Shown: positions 19,508 to 29,369 of the stretch, piece after piece
How the letters are laid out: the number at the start of each line of letters is the position of its first letter
How positions within the stretch are numbered: the stretch's first letter is position 1
NCBI RefSeq assembly: GCF_023078275.1
Contig: NC_062971.1
Span: 1,984,001-2,048,000, forward strand
Reading direction: 5' to 3'
Length of the DNA stretch: 64,000 nt
DNA from: Leguminivora glycinivorella
Lineage: Eukaryota; Arthropoda; Insecta; Lepidoptera; Tortricidae
The notes under the pieces: generated by a model
What the model was told of the DNA's origin: nothing
The model's input: only the letters and a program-made list of their open reading frames with translations
The model's database searches: none
Made by a program: the position numbers and the translations under genes

Positions 19508-22500
19508 GTCAGTTTATCAAGACATTCCTATATAGATGCATTCAATTGACTTCAAAGCAATTTATTATTGTATATTTTGCATCACACATGAACGTAAGAT
19601 TTTAGGTTTACACGTATAATACTTAACTATTTAATACTAGGTTTAAAACATAATACTAATAAATAAAAAAAAACCTTAACAATAAAAAACCTTAACAAAC
19701 TACCTAAATTAGTCAAACAACCCACCCCGCATCGTTCCCGACGCAAAAGTGCCCATCACACTTGCCGCGTTTCCACGCTGAACCGCGATGGACAACCTCT
19801 GCGCCAAGAACGACCCGGAGCGGGGGTTGAGACCCCTCTCCTGCAGACGACAACGACCCGGAGCGGGGGTTGAGACCCCTCTCCTGCAGACGACAACTCT
19901 GCAACACACGGCAACAGACGACGGCGACAGACGGCAACTCTTTTTTGCATCATAAGGCAATGGGAATTAGACTTGTTGTAAAACAAATACTTGTAGTATG
20001 GTTTTCAATTACTTTTAAATATATTTTCCTTATGGTGGCGGTCTTTCTGCTTTGCAAGTAATTGCAAGTAATGTAATAAGTACCCTACTTTGTATTAACA
20101 AGCAATTTGTAAGATTTTAATTTAAGTGTTTTTATTATGTTTTCATGTATAAATGTACATTACTAGCAATTTCTAACTAAAATATAGAAGTAATTATATA
20201 AAAACCATAATTATGTGCAATATTTTTATTAAAGTAACTTCCTTGGTTTGCGATAGTTGAATTATAAATAAATTAAACAGAATTACCATTTAACTTATTT
20301 TTTTGTTGATAGTTTGTTGGTTCCAATCCAATACTGTTCATAGGACTGGTTGTAACAATAATGTGTCTATTCCTTTTGCAGATGGCTAGTCAAGATCCTT
20401 TAATGGTTAGATGAATGAGGAGTAAGTGCTGCAAATATTCTTGCACTTATTTGTGTTTTGTCTGCACTCACTTTGTTCTCATCTTATGTGTTGTCATAAT
20501 TTAATGTTTGTTGTGAGGATAGTAATTATATTATAGAAAATTTACCACTGTTTATACTTGTGTGACCTCACAAATTTTTGTAGTAATGTGCCTTAGATCC
20601 TGTTTATTTCATGTGTAGTGTAAATTTCCTTGAATTACATTTTATCATATTCATATTCATTTATTCATAAAATTAACAATTTTACATGTCAAAATTAAAG
20701 TTAAATTATCATAATTAGGGTACAATACAATATTACATTTTAAAAATAGAAAATACTCTCAAATAAATTCAATAATATAAAAAAACTAGCGACCCGCCCC
20801 GGCTTCGCACGGGTACTATACCTACATGTAAACCTTCCTCTACAATCACTCTATCTATTAAAAAAAACCGCATTAAAATCCGTTGCGTAGTTTTAAAGAT
20901 TTAAGCATACATAGGGACATAGGGACAGAAAAAGCGACTTTGTTTTATACTATGTAGTGAAGAAATGGATGACGAACAATAAAATTACAAAAAAGAATAA
21001 TAATAGTATGTAATCTTATTGAACATTAAATTGCATTATTATTTTAATATTCGGAGATGTCATAAAAAGCATTAATAGTCAGCCATTTCCTTAATTTACT
21101 ATAGAATGTGGCTTCATTTTTAATATTTTTTATGTTGTCGGGTAGTTTACTATAGATACCTGGTCCTGCAATGAGAACCGTTTTATTCGATTTCGCGAGT
21201 CGGCAACATGCTGAGTGTAAGATGTTTTGATGTTTTTGTGTGATACGTGAACTTTTAAATGTCTTTATTGGAAATAGGATAGGATAGGAATATATTGGAA
21301 TATCATTGGCATTAAACGGTGAGGAGTGGAGAAAGGAAGGGGAGGCCTTTGCCCAGCAGTGGGAGACAATTTAGGCTATAAAAAAAAAACAATTTATTAT
21401 CAGTCACAAGTATCATCAACTAACACAATAATATATATTATAGCTAACTTGCCTTCTTTTCAACAATTTAGTAATTAGATCATTTGCATGTGAAACTTAA
21501 CCCATCCCATAAAGTCACCTTCAGTAATGTGTTACTCTTCTAAATGACCAAAAATGAGATACTGTCAGATATTTTAAAGGTATGTTGGCCTTTGTTGTAG
21601 AAATATTATTGCAGGTGACTGTACATTAAATATTAATTATTTCATCAAAACCTATTCTTGCTAATAATTATTCAGCTTGTCAATCTTGCCTGTTACCATG
21701 AACAGACAAAGGTATGGGGCCCTTTAGCAAGCTTTACATTCTGACATGCAACTCCATACTTTAAGTGGCAGTAGTGGCACTAGAAGCCCCTCTTCTGAAC
21801 TTTTAGTTAGGTAATGATCAGAATGTTGTTCCTAAAACTACTGTCATACCTCCTAGTGGGCATTGTGTTAGGATGTAGACTATTAAGTAAGTTTGCTGCT
21901 TTTTTTACGTACTAGTGCGAGAAGTGGTTCATTTTTAACAGGTCGAAACTTCAGAGGGCCGTCTGTACTGAAAAACGTAACTCGTGTCAATTTATCGCCA
22001 CTCGTTTCGAAGTTCCTGTTTTGCGCATTTGTATCGTAATGTACTATTTTATAATTTGTCTGTAAATATTATTGGTCTGTATCTGTTTGTTTTCTCAATA
22101 AAGAAAATTGAAAAACTTAGTGACTCGTCCCTCTAATGTCGTCTTACATTGATTTCACTCCTAAATGATTTATCAACATTTTCCAGCTTGCCACGCTCCG
22201 AGCACATCCGCGGACATCCTGCAGCTGTCGCGCGCGCAGCTGACGCCGGCGCAGGCGGCGCGCCTGGAGTGCCGCGCCGTGGTGGGCTACCTCGGCACCA
22301 TCGACACGCCCAGCGCCGCCGCGCCCGCCCACGTGCGCTCCGCCGTGCGCAAGCTGCGCCAGGAGCGGCGCCCCGCCACGCCCGTCTTACTCTCCGTCTT
22401 ACCTAACGCTTTGAACCTCCGGCGCCCGGGCGGACAAATCCTCGCACAGTACCAGAGAGAAAGAATCCTCTACGCCGGCTGCGGCTCCGACGCTGACCGA

Positions 22501-25174
22501 AGATATTTCGGACTTGTCACGGCCGCGGAAACTGAAGAACAAGAAGCGTCACATAGCTGCCATGTATTCGCAGTAGACCCCAGAATGTCTGAGCATGAAG
22601 CGCATTTACCTCGAGCGAGAGAGTTCCAACTGACGTGTACTAGAGACGCGGTCGCTGAGCGCTGTTTAGAATTCCCGCCGTCAGCGGAGTACGTAGTTGG
22701 AGTTGTTAAAGGAATGTATTCCTTACCGGCTGATGATAACAGTCCGAATCTCGCGCAAATTTCTAAACTGGCCATCAAAGGCGATAGTCCCGCGTTCGGC
22801 AACTTTTCTAGATGCAATAGAGCGGTTTTCCGAGTGCCTAGAGAGAGGCGGCCGCCGTGTCGGCACGATGATAGACTAGAGAGGCTTGAAGCGCAAGACT
22901 TCGTTGCTAACTCGCCGCAGCCGAGTAACCATAGCGAGGTTACGACTACGTCTTCTAACTCAGATTCTGGTATAGGCTTTCATAATGACTGTAGAAACAT
23001 TGCTGACCGGATTTTGGTGGTTGATTTTGCTGGACCACAACCGCCGTTGAATAGGTTTAGACAAGAGATGCCTAGGCGTCCTTTAGGACTAGTTGGTTGC
23101 AGTTTTGAAGATGCTTCCTTCCTGTCTAACACGACTCCTGTGGTAGATGGGTTTGCTGGTCAAGGCAGGCCTTTGAACTCGGATGATGGCCTTAACTCTG
23201 ATCTGCAAGCGAGACATGTGAGCCCTAGAAGTGAGGAGGACAATTACAACTACAACGCATATGGCGTCGCTTCTACTTCGAGTTCTAGAAGCTTCCAGAA
23301 TGGAGTGGTGTATGATCAGGTAGGTTTTACTCTGTGTTGCTAAGATATATAACCAAATGGGTGAAATGAATGGTGGACTAAATAAAACCTTGTCACTATC
23401 TTGTTGTTTATTTATTTGCTTTGAAATTTGTTACTAAAATATGTTGAGTCTTAACAAGCGCGATGCGAACCACCATATTGCGTGTTCTTTTAATGTCAGA
23501 TATAGGTCTTATAGGGTGAAATCACATCTATCAGCATTGAGTCGCATGTTATGTATGAGAAATCGCTCATTAGTATAAACACGCTTACGCATCGGCGCTG
23601 CAAGCATGCGTACACATGCTCATAGTAACGAGCGATTTCTCGCTGGACGCGCATTTAAAAAACTATTTTGCTCGGATTCGCGCCATTTCTGGTGATAAAT
23701 CTAACCTGAATGTTTCAATTTTCTCCTCAGGTCTACACAGAACCCGAAACCCACCACTACGAGCTCCCAGACATCCAGATAGACCGCGTCGCCGAAGCGT
23801 TCAACTCCGTCGAAATATACGAAGAGAAGCCTCTCCCCTCCGAAACAAATGAAGAGAGATCTTTCAACTCCATTGAGATTTACGAAGAAAACCTAATACT
23901 TTTAATTCAGATATATATGAAAAGTCGGCATCAGATCAGGCAAGCATGAACAGTATGTCTATGTCGGAGCGACCTATGGGGAGACGACAGGCGTCGTTGG
24001 ATGACATACTGGTGCTGGGGCGGCCGCCTAAGAACGATGATGATAATTTTGTGCACCCGGCGACTGTGAAAAGCAAGGTAAGTTATTATTGTCGAGGTAT
24101 TTGACTGTTTCTAAAGTGGGTGATAGACGTACGCGTACTTAAAGATTTCAAATCGGTTGGATCGCCGACTACTACGCGCGGCGGTTGTAAAGTACGCGTA
24201 CTTACGGTGACACACAATCGAAAAAGGACGTCGAGCCATAAGTACGCTTACTTGCTCGTATGACTATCACCCACTTGACCCACTTAACCCACATCACATT
24301 CCACAGTCGACTTTCACAACACCCATGGTAAGAAAGGGGGTGATGAAATTCTTAACTCGTCTCCACACAGGCAATCAATGTCTGCGTGAAATTTCAAAAA
24401 CTTGTCCCCCAATAATGGGCATATACTACATATAGAGTTTATATGTCTTATGCAACAAAATATTATTGTCCCGGATTTGTAAGTTCACATTTTTGACACA
24501 TTTGTTTTGAAGTATGTTGCGATGTGGCTAAGACGTATCGTTTGCCAAATCTAACGATTAATTTCGAATTGGTTGAATCGATTAGGCCCTATGTACAAGG
24601 AGGCGCTTAAACAAATATACGATTTCTATCAACTTACTGAAATGTCATTTGAATCGAAATGACAGACTCTGCCACAGCACTAGTTTAAAAATAAAAATGA
24701 ATGATAAATGACATAATAAGTAAATCCTGCGTGATAAATTAATATCGTAAAATACTCACTAACGAAGATCCGCAAAAATGTAACATGTTCTAGATTATGT
24801 TTAAAGTAAGCGAAATATTGTTTTTAAGTACTTGATTTTTTTAAATATTATTACAGGATTTTATTTAAAATTTCATTAGGTTGCGCGTGTTTACGTATTG
24901 TGGACAATGTCATGTGTCAAAAAGAGGTTCTTACAAATCTGGGACAATAAATAAAATCAGAAAACTTAAAAAATTGTATTTTTTTCCTCAGGTCCGCAAA
25001 TTAAAGCCTCTAAACCTACTATCAAAAACGAAACACATTCTCATCGGGCGCGAGCGAGACAAGAAGCTAGACAGAGCGAGAGCGCGCGCCCTCAGCGCGA
25101 GCGCGGGCGACGTTGCCGCTCCGGGCGGCGAGCAGGAGCTGCCGGCCGCCGCCAGCGAGCCCGACCTGAGACAG
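19102..25174 (+). CDS. loco: Loco / RGS12-type regulator of G-protein signalling, 5' part
   Basis: Loco-family proteins accelerate GTP hydrolysis by G-alpha-i/o through an RGS domain and bind GDP-loaded alpha subunits through GoLoco; in flies Loco acts in asymmetric division, glia and the blood-brain barrier (established knowledge). Exons here: 19102-19507, 22187-23319, 23731-24077 and 24992-25174, phases 1, 0, 0*, 0. They encode PDZ (about residues 21-98), PTB (about 165-315), the conserved SSNSDSGIG block, and a linker with three FNS-x-EIYEE-like repeats and RQASLDDIL. The asterisk marks a 1-nt deletion in exon 3 that must be corrected for the frame to continue. RGS, RBD and GoLoco exons are absent, so the gene continues past 25174, perhaps beyond the window. 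Confidence 0.9.
19508..22186 (+). other. loco intron 1 with repeats
   Basis: Contains two direct 43-bp repeats at about 19806-19891 (GACCCGGAGCGGGGGTTGAG core); a LINE/SINE fragment at 20788-20965 starting ACTAGCGACCCGCCCCGGCT; a LINE tail near 21330 (GGCCTTTGCCCAGCAGTGGG); and a CTCGTGTCAATTTATCGCC-type repeat at 21895-22050. No exon seen. Confidence 0.6.
22187..23319 (+). CDS. loco: loco exon 2 (PTB domain)
   Basis: Acceptor CATTTTCCAG, donor GATCAG|GTAGGT, phase 1 in and 0 out. The PTB part starts near CRAVVGYLGTIDTP and runs through DRRYFGLVTAAETE, SCHVFAVDPRMSEHE, CLEFPPS and YVVGVVKGMYS, all recognisable RGS12 PTB blocks. Then comes TSSNSDSGIGFH and RILVVDF, a conserved linker motif. 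GC content drops from the first to the second half. Confidence 0.93.
23520..23660. mobile_element. Palindromic repeat in loco intron 2
   Basis: Inverted arms around GAGAAATCGCTC / GAGCGATTTCTC with outer GCATGTTATG and inner ACGCTTACGCA / GCATGCGTACAC. MITE-like. Confidence 0.45.
23731..24077 (+). CDS. loco: loco exon 3, interrupted by a 1-nt deletion
   Basis: Acceptor TTCTCCTCAG, donor AAG|GTAAGT. The frame opens with VYTEPETHHYELPDIQIDRV, has two copies of an FNS-[VI]-EIYEE motif, then breaks at a run of four A (23888-23891). After it the next frame reads NTFNSDIYEKSASDQASMNS and RRQASLDDILVLGRPP. Exon length is 347 nt; one more A would give 348, restoring both the EEKP motif and phase 0. 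Uncorrected, translation stops at 23947-23949. Confidence 0.85.
24116..24272. mobile_element. Palindromic MITE (GGGTGATAGACGTACGCG)
   Basis: Ends TGGGTGATAG and CTATCACCCA, inner CGTACGCGTACTTA and TAAGTACGCTTACTTG. It lies in loco intron 3. Non-coding. Confidence 0.7.
24992..25174 (+). CDS. loco: loco exon 4
   Basis: Acceptor TTTTTTCCTCAG, donor AGACAG|GTGAGT, phase 0 both ends, 61 codons: VRKLKPLNLLSKTKHILIGR, then a basic RARARAL stretch and GGEQELPAAASEPDLRQ. A linker between PTB and RGS. Its last ~80 nt plus donor are the seed of the array at 25175-26117. Confidence 0.8.
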
Positions 25175-26117
25175 GTGAGTGTGTGTGTTAGTGCGAGCGA
25201 GACAGGAAGCTAGACAGAGCGAGCGCGGGCGACATTGCCGCTCCGGGCGGCGAGCAGGAGCTGCCGGCCGCCGCCAGCGAGCCCGACCTGAGACAGGTGA
25301 GTGTGTGTGTTAGTGCGAGCGAGACAGGAAGCTAGACAGAGCGAGCGCGGGCGACATTGCCGCTCCGGGCGGCGAGCAGGAGCTGCCGGCCGCCGCCAGC
25401 GAGCCCGACCTGAGACAGGTGAGTGTGTGTGTTAGTGCGAGCGAGACAGGAAGCTAGACAGAGCGAGCGCGGGCGACATTGCCGCTCCGGGCGGCGAGCA
25501 GGAGCTGCCGGCCGCCGCCAGCGAGCCCGACCTGAGACAGGTGAGTGTGTGTGTTAGTGCGAGCGAGACAGGAAGCTAGACAGAGCGAGCGCGGGCGACA
25601 TTGCCGCTCCGGGCGGCGAGCAGGAGCTGCCGGCCGCCGCCAGCGAGCCCGACCTGAGACAGGTGAGTGTGTGTGTTAGTGCGAGCGAGACAGGAAGCTA
25701 GACAGAGCGAGCGCGGGCGACGTTGCCGCTCCGGGCGGCGTGCAGGAGCTGCCGGCCGCCGCCAGCGAGCCCGACCTGAGACAGGTGAGTGTGTGTGTTA
25801 GTGCGAGCGAGACAGGAAGCTAGACAGAGCGAGCGCGGGCGACATTGCCGCTCCGGGCGGCGAGCAGGAGCTGCCGGCCGCCGCCAGCGAGCCCGACCTG
25901 AGACAGGTGAGTGTGTGTGTTAGTGCGAGCGAGACAGGAAGCTAGACAGAGCGAGCGCGGGCGACGTTGCCGCTCCGGGCGGCGAGCAGGAGCTGCCGGC
26001 CGCCGCCAGCGAGCCCGACCTGAGACAGGTGAGTGTGTGTGTTAGTGCGAGCGAGACAGGAAGCTAGACAGAGCGAGCGCGGGCGACGTTGCCGCTCCGG
26101 GCGGCGGGCAGGAGCTG
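25175..26117. repeat. 122-bp array of loco exon-4 3' end plus splice donor
   Basis: Donors GTGAGTGTGTGTG recur at 25175, 25297, 25419, 25541, 25663, 25785, 25907 and 26029, exactly 122 bp apart. Each unit holds intron start, GCGAGCGAGACAGGAAGCTA, GGGCGACATTGCCGCTCCGG, GGAGCTGCCGGCCGCCGCCA and CCGACCTGAGACAG. Unit length is not a multiple of three, so read-through would shift frame. The copies are nearly identical. Confidence 0.95.
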
Positions 26118-26299
26118 CTGTTAGTAGATTTTGTTGATTAGTAGATTTGGTCCGTACCAGCCTAAACTTTGCCCTCATGTGGACTCACTTTTTGGCCAAA
26201 CACTTTTTTTTCGCTTAGCACCATAATACAAGCTTTGCTCAGTTTGGGGCTGTTGATCTGTGTAAGGTGTGTCCAATATTTTTTTTTAAGTACTTGAAT

Positions 26300-26765
26300 T
26301 GGTTTAAGGTATACACTCGTGACTTACAACAAAGACATATGTAACTCCGTATAGACGGATAAAGTCTAAGAAAAAAACGTACCTAGAGAAAAAGGTACGC
26401 TGGCCTAGATGGCGCTACACCTTTGGGGAACGCTCGGCTAGATGGCGCTAATATTAATATTTGACATTTTAACACATATCAAGCTAACAAGGCTTGTGTT
26501 GTGGGATATATATAATATATATGGCAAATTGTCAAAACGATATATATAATATATAAATACTTATATTTTCAAAACTGAGAACAAATATCTGTTCACACAA
26601 ATAAATGCCCTTACCGGGATTCGAACCCGGGACCGCGGCGCAGCAGGCAGGGTCACTACCGATTGCGCCAGACCGGTCGACGCGAGAGATGGCAGTCTAT
26701 GCACTGTGATTACACATTTTACTTTGACAGTATCTCTCTATAATACTCGATCCTCTTTGCGTATA
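26300..26765. repeat. Repeat X copy 1, split by a SINE
   Basis: Shares AACTCCGTATAGACGG, CCTAGATGGCGCTAC, GATGGCGCTAATATTAATAT and GAGAGATGGCAGTCTATGCA with copies at 27365 and 28525. Interrupted at about 26542-26680 by a tRNA-derived SINE. Confidence 0.85.
26545..26682 (-). mobile_element. tRNA-derived SINE
   Basis: On the - strand: a tRNA-like head with box A-like TGGCGCAATCGGTAGTG and a strong box B (GGGTTCGAATCCCGG), then AAGGGCATTTATTTGTGTGA and an AT-rich tail. A familiar lepidopteran SINE; not a functional tRNA gene because the acceptor stem is not closed. Confidence 0.7.
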
Positions 26766-27029
26766 TTAAACTATCACTCTGATACCTGTTGATCCTGTCC
26801 TGTTTTCAGATTAGGTACATGCCATGCCCTTCCTAAAAATTCCCTTCTTTGTAGATGTCCCGTTCCTCTCCCCGACTGCGTAGTGCTGATGCGGAGTTGA
26901 AAAGTCTCCAGGTTCAAAATTATGTATCAAATAGGAAAATCTCGTATGAAAAAGTTTCCTGGCCCAAAATTATGTATTATTTAAATAAAAGCAATCATTT
27001 CATTTGTTGTCTATTGATTTAGGGTGTTA

Positions 27030-27159
27030 GTGTGTTTTCACATTATCCGTTCCGATATCGGATGTCGGAAGGATTTCAATAGTAGAAATCAAAAATGGCA
27101 GCGATGTATGGGATATCGGTCCTACATCCGATATCGGATCGGATAATGTGAAAACGCAC
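27030..27159. mobile_element. PIF/Harbinger-like MITE, family 1, intact
   Basis: 130 bp, TTA target duplication at 27027-27029 and 27160-27162, palindromic ends as in the copy at 1319. Confidence 0.85.
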
Positions 27160-27364
27160 TTAAAGTCAGACTAATTCTATTTTGATAGAACATAGTTTGC
27201 AAATGTTGAAGTAAACGATATAATTTTATACAACTTTAGAGCTTTGAAATTCAATAATAGGTGCGATGTCTGTATTATCAAAATCGCTGCCAACTTAGTT
27301 TGGTCACAACTAAATTACAATAGTACATTCACATGTGTAAACGTCAGTTACTACTTTACAATTA

Positions 27365-27810
27365 CCAAAGACATAATTATGTAACTCCGTATAGACGGCT
27401 ACAGTCTAAGAAAAAAAGTACCTCAGAACCATATAGAAAAATATACGGTGGCCTAGATGGCGTTACGGCCCGGCCACGACATTGGTCTAAGCGCGACAGC
27501 GGTGAGCGGCAGCCATACGTGCGAAAGAAAAGTCCCATCGCTGTGTCTCGCTCCAATGTATGGCCGCCGCTCACCGCTGTCGCGCTTAGACCAATGTCTT
27601 GGCCGGGCCGTTACACCTTTGGGGGACGCTGGCTAGATGGCGCTAATATTAATATTTAACATTTTAACACGTATCAAGCTAAGAATATGGGCCAAATTGT
27701 CAAACCTGAGGTTTAAAAGTTTTAAGCTTGTGTCGAGAGATGGCAGTCTATGCACTGTAATTACATATTTTACTTTGACAGTAACTCTCTATAATACTTG
27801 ATCCTCTTTG
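27365..27810. repeat. Repeat X copy 2, split by a palindromic MITE
   Basis: Same blocks as copy 1. Inside it, 27464-27611 is a near-perfect palindrome with ends GGCCCGGCCACGACATTGGT, flanked by GTTAC on both sides. The uninterrupted site in copy 1 (GGCGCTACACC) shows the insertion point. Confidence 0.85.
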
Positions 27811-27854
27811 GTAGTTTGTAGCATCTGGCCCTAAGGCCGATAGTCCACTATCAT

Positions 27855-27992
27855 ATGTTTATCATAGAAATATGATCATAAGTCTATATGCCTCCCTTTT
27901 TCTCCAACGTGACGAAAAAGGACGGCATGTTGCCTATGATCATATTCTATGATCATATTTCTATGATAAACATATGATAGTGGACGATCGGC
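27855..27992. mobile_element. Palindromic MITE (GTCCACTATCATATG)
   Basis: Long inverted arms: GTCCACTATCATATGTTTAT ... ATAAACATATGATAGTGGAC, with CATAGAAATATGATCATA inside. Fresh-looking arms, no ORF. Confidence 0.85.
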
Positions 27993-28524
27993 CTAAGTTA
28001 TGACTTGTCACAAGTCATACCTAAGTAAACATTGCGTTTGCGTCCCACTTTGCATGACAGTTGGAAGTGACCGATGAGTAATTTCCAATTGTGTCTCATT
28101 GCGAGCCAGGCTAATTTAATCATGTTACTAATAATAGACTACTCATGTGCATTGAGGGCTTTAATTAGGCTAGTACCTACAGTAGAATACTAACAACAGA
28201 AGTAGGTATGTATTTATTATTATTATTTATTTGAAAATGAAAAAATGAAAATGAAATATTTATTTTTCAAGTAGGAGGAGTACCAACAGCTGTTTACACA
28301 GATAATACAACAAACATAAAAAACAAAGAGCCAATTACAGGAACTCACAGGTAGTGATGGGACAAAAATAAAAAGATGTACACATATTCGTGTCACCGCA
28401 CACGCGAACATAAAAAGAGAAAATGGGAAAAAGAAGTTATACATAAAAAAAAAGTTTTTGCAGGAGAAATTAAATTTCACGACTTCGACAAATGAAGGAT
28501 TTCTAATTTATTATGAACCAAAGC

Positions 28525-28985
28525 ATAAAATTCTGTATAGACATAAAGTCTAAGAAAAAAACGTACCTCAGAACAGTCAGAACCATCTAATGTGCGGTCG
28601 CCTAGATGGCGCTATAACTTTGGTTGATTCTTGGATGGATAGCGCTAATATTAATAATTGTTAATTTTAACACATACTCAAGTTAATTTTTTTTTATACA
28701 ACGTCGGTGGTAAACAGGTATACGGTCCGCCTGATGGAAAGCGGTCACCGTAACCTATGGCCGCCTGCAACTCAAGGGGTTTCACATGCACGTTGGTGAC
28801 CCATTAGAAACTTGTACATTCCTTTTTTTGAAGAACCCCATGTCAAGTTATGAATATGGGTCAAATTGTCAAAACTAAAGTTCAAAAGTTTTATACCTGT
28901 GTCGAGAGATGGCAGTATATGCACTGTGCCTACACATTTTACTGTAACAGTAATTCTCTATATACTCGATCATCTTTGACTGAAA
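28525..28985. repeat. Repeat X copy 3, split by a LINE fragment
   Basis: Same blocks as copies 1 and 2. Interrupted at about 28686-28856 by a LINE 3' fragment, read on + as poly-T then ACAACGTCGGTGGTAAACAG and GTCCGCCTGATGGAAAGCGG. Confidence 0.75.
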
Positions 28986-29117
28986 CTAAACGTTCCACAA
29001 GAATCACTACCATATCACTACGGTGATAGGTGAAAACGTCATAATGTGATAGGTACCAATTATATAAGTAAATTTGATTAAAATAACGAAGGTCACCTTA
29101 GGCTACAGATATAAAAA

Positions 29118-29366
29118 AAAAACTAAATCTAAATCGGTTCATCCGTTCGGGAGTTACGATGCCACAGACAGACACACACACAGACAGACAGACAGACAAA
29201 CAGACACGTCAAACTTATAACACCCCGTCGTTTTAGCGTCGGGGGATAAAAATATCTGAACCGATAACATGGTCGCGCGATACGCGATAAACAATAAAAC
29301 ATCAGGCCGTCCCTTACGCTCTTATAAATAGTACGAAAAGGACGGCCTAATCGCGTGACCATGATT
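29118..29366. repeat. CCCCCGAC-family fragment and an adjacent palindrome
   Basis: 29118-29256 repeats the right half of the 9428 element. 29262-29366 is a separate inverted repeat with CATGGTCGCGCGAT / ATCGCGTGACCATG and AGGCCGTCC / GGACGGCCT. Confidence 0.6.
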
Positions 29367-29369
29367 GCC

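Noticed and set aside
25175..26117. Regular repeat array resembling a CRISPR
   Set aside because: The whole 122-bp unit is repeated with no unique spacers, derives from the adjacent loco exon, and the genome is animal.
26600..26682. tRNA gene on the - strand
   Set aside because: Strong box B but no closed acceptor stem, and it is followed by a known SINE tail.
27333..27659. 108-codon ORF
   Set aside because: It runs across a palindromic MITE inserted in a repeat; no homology and no gene structure.
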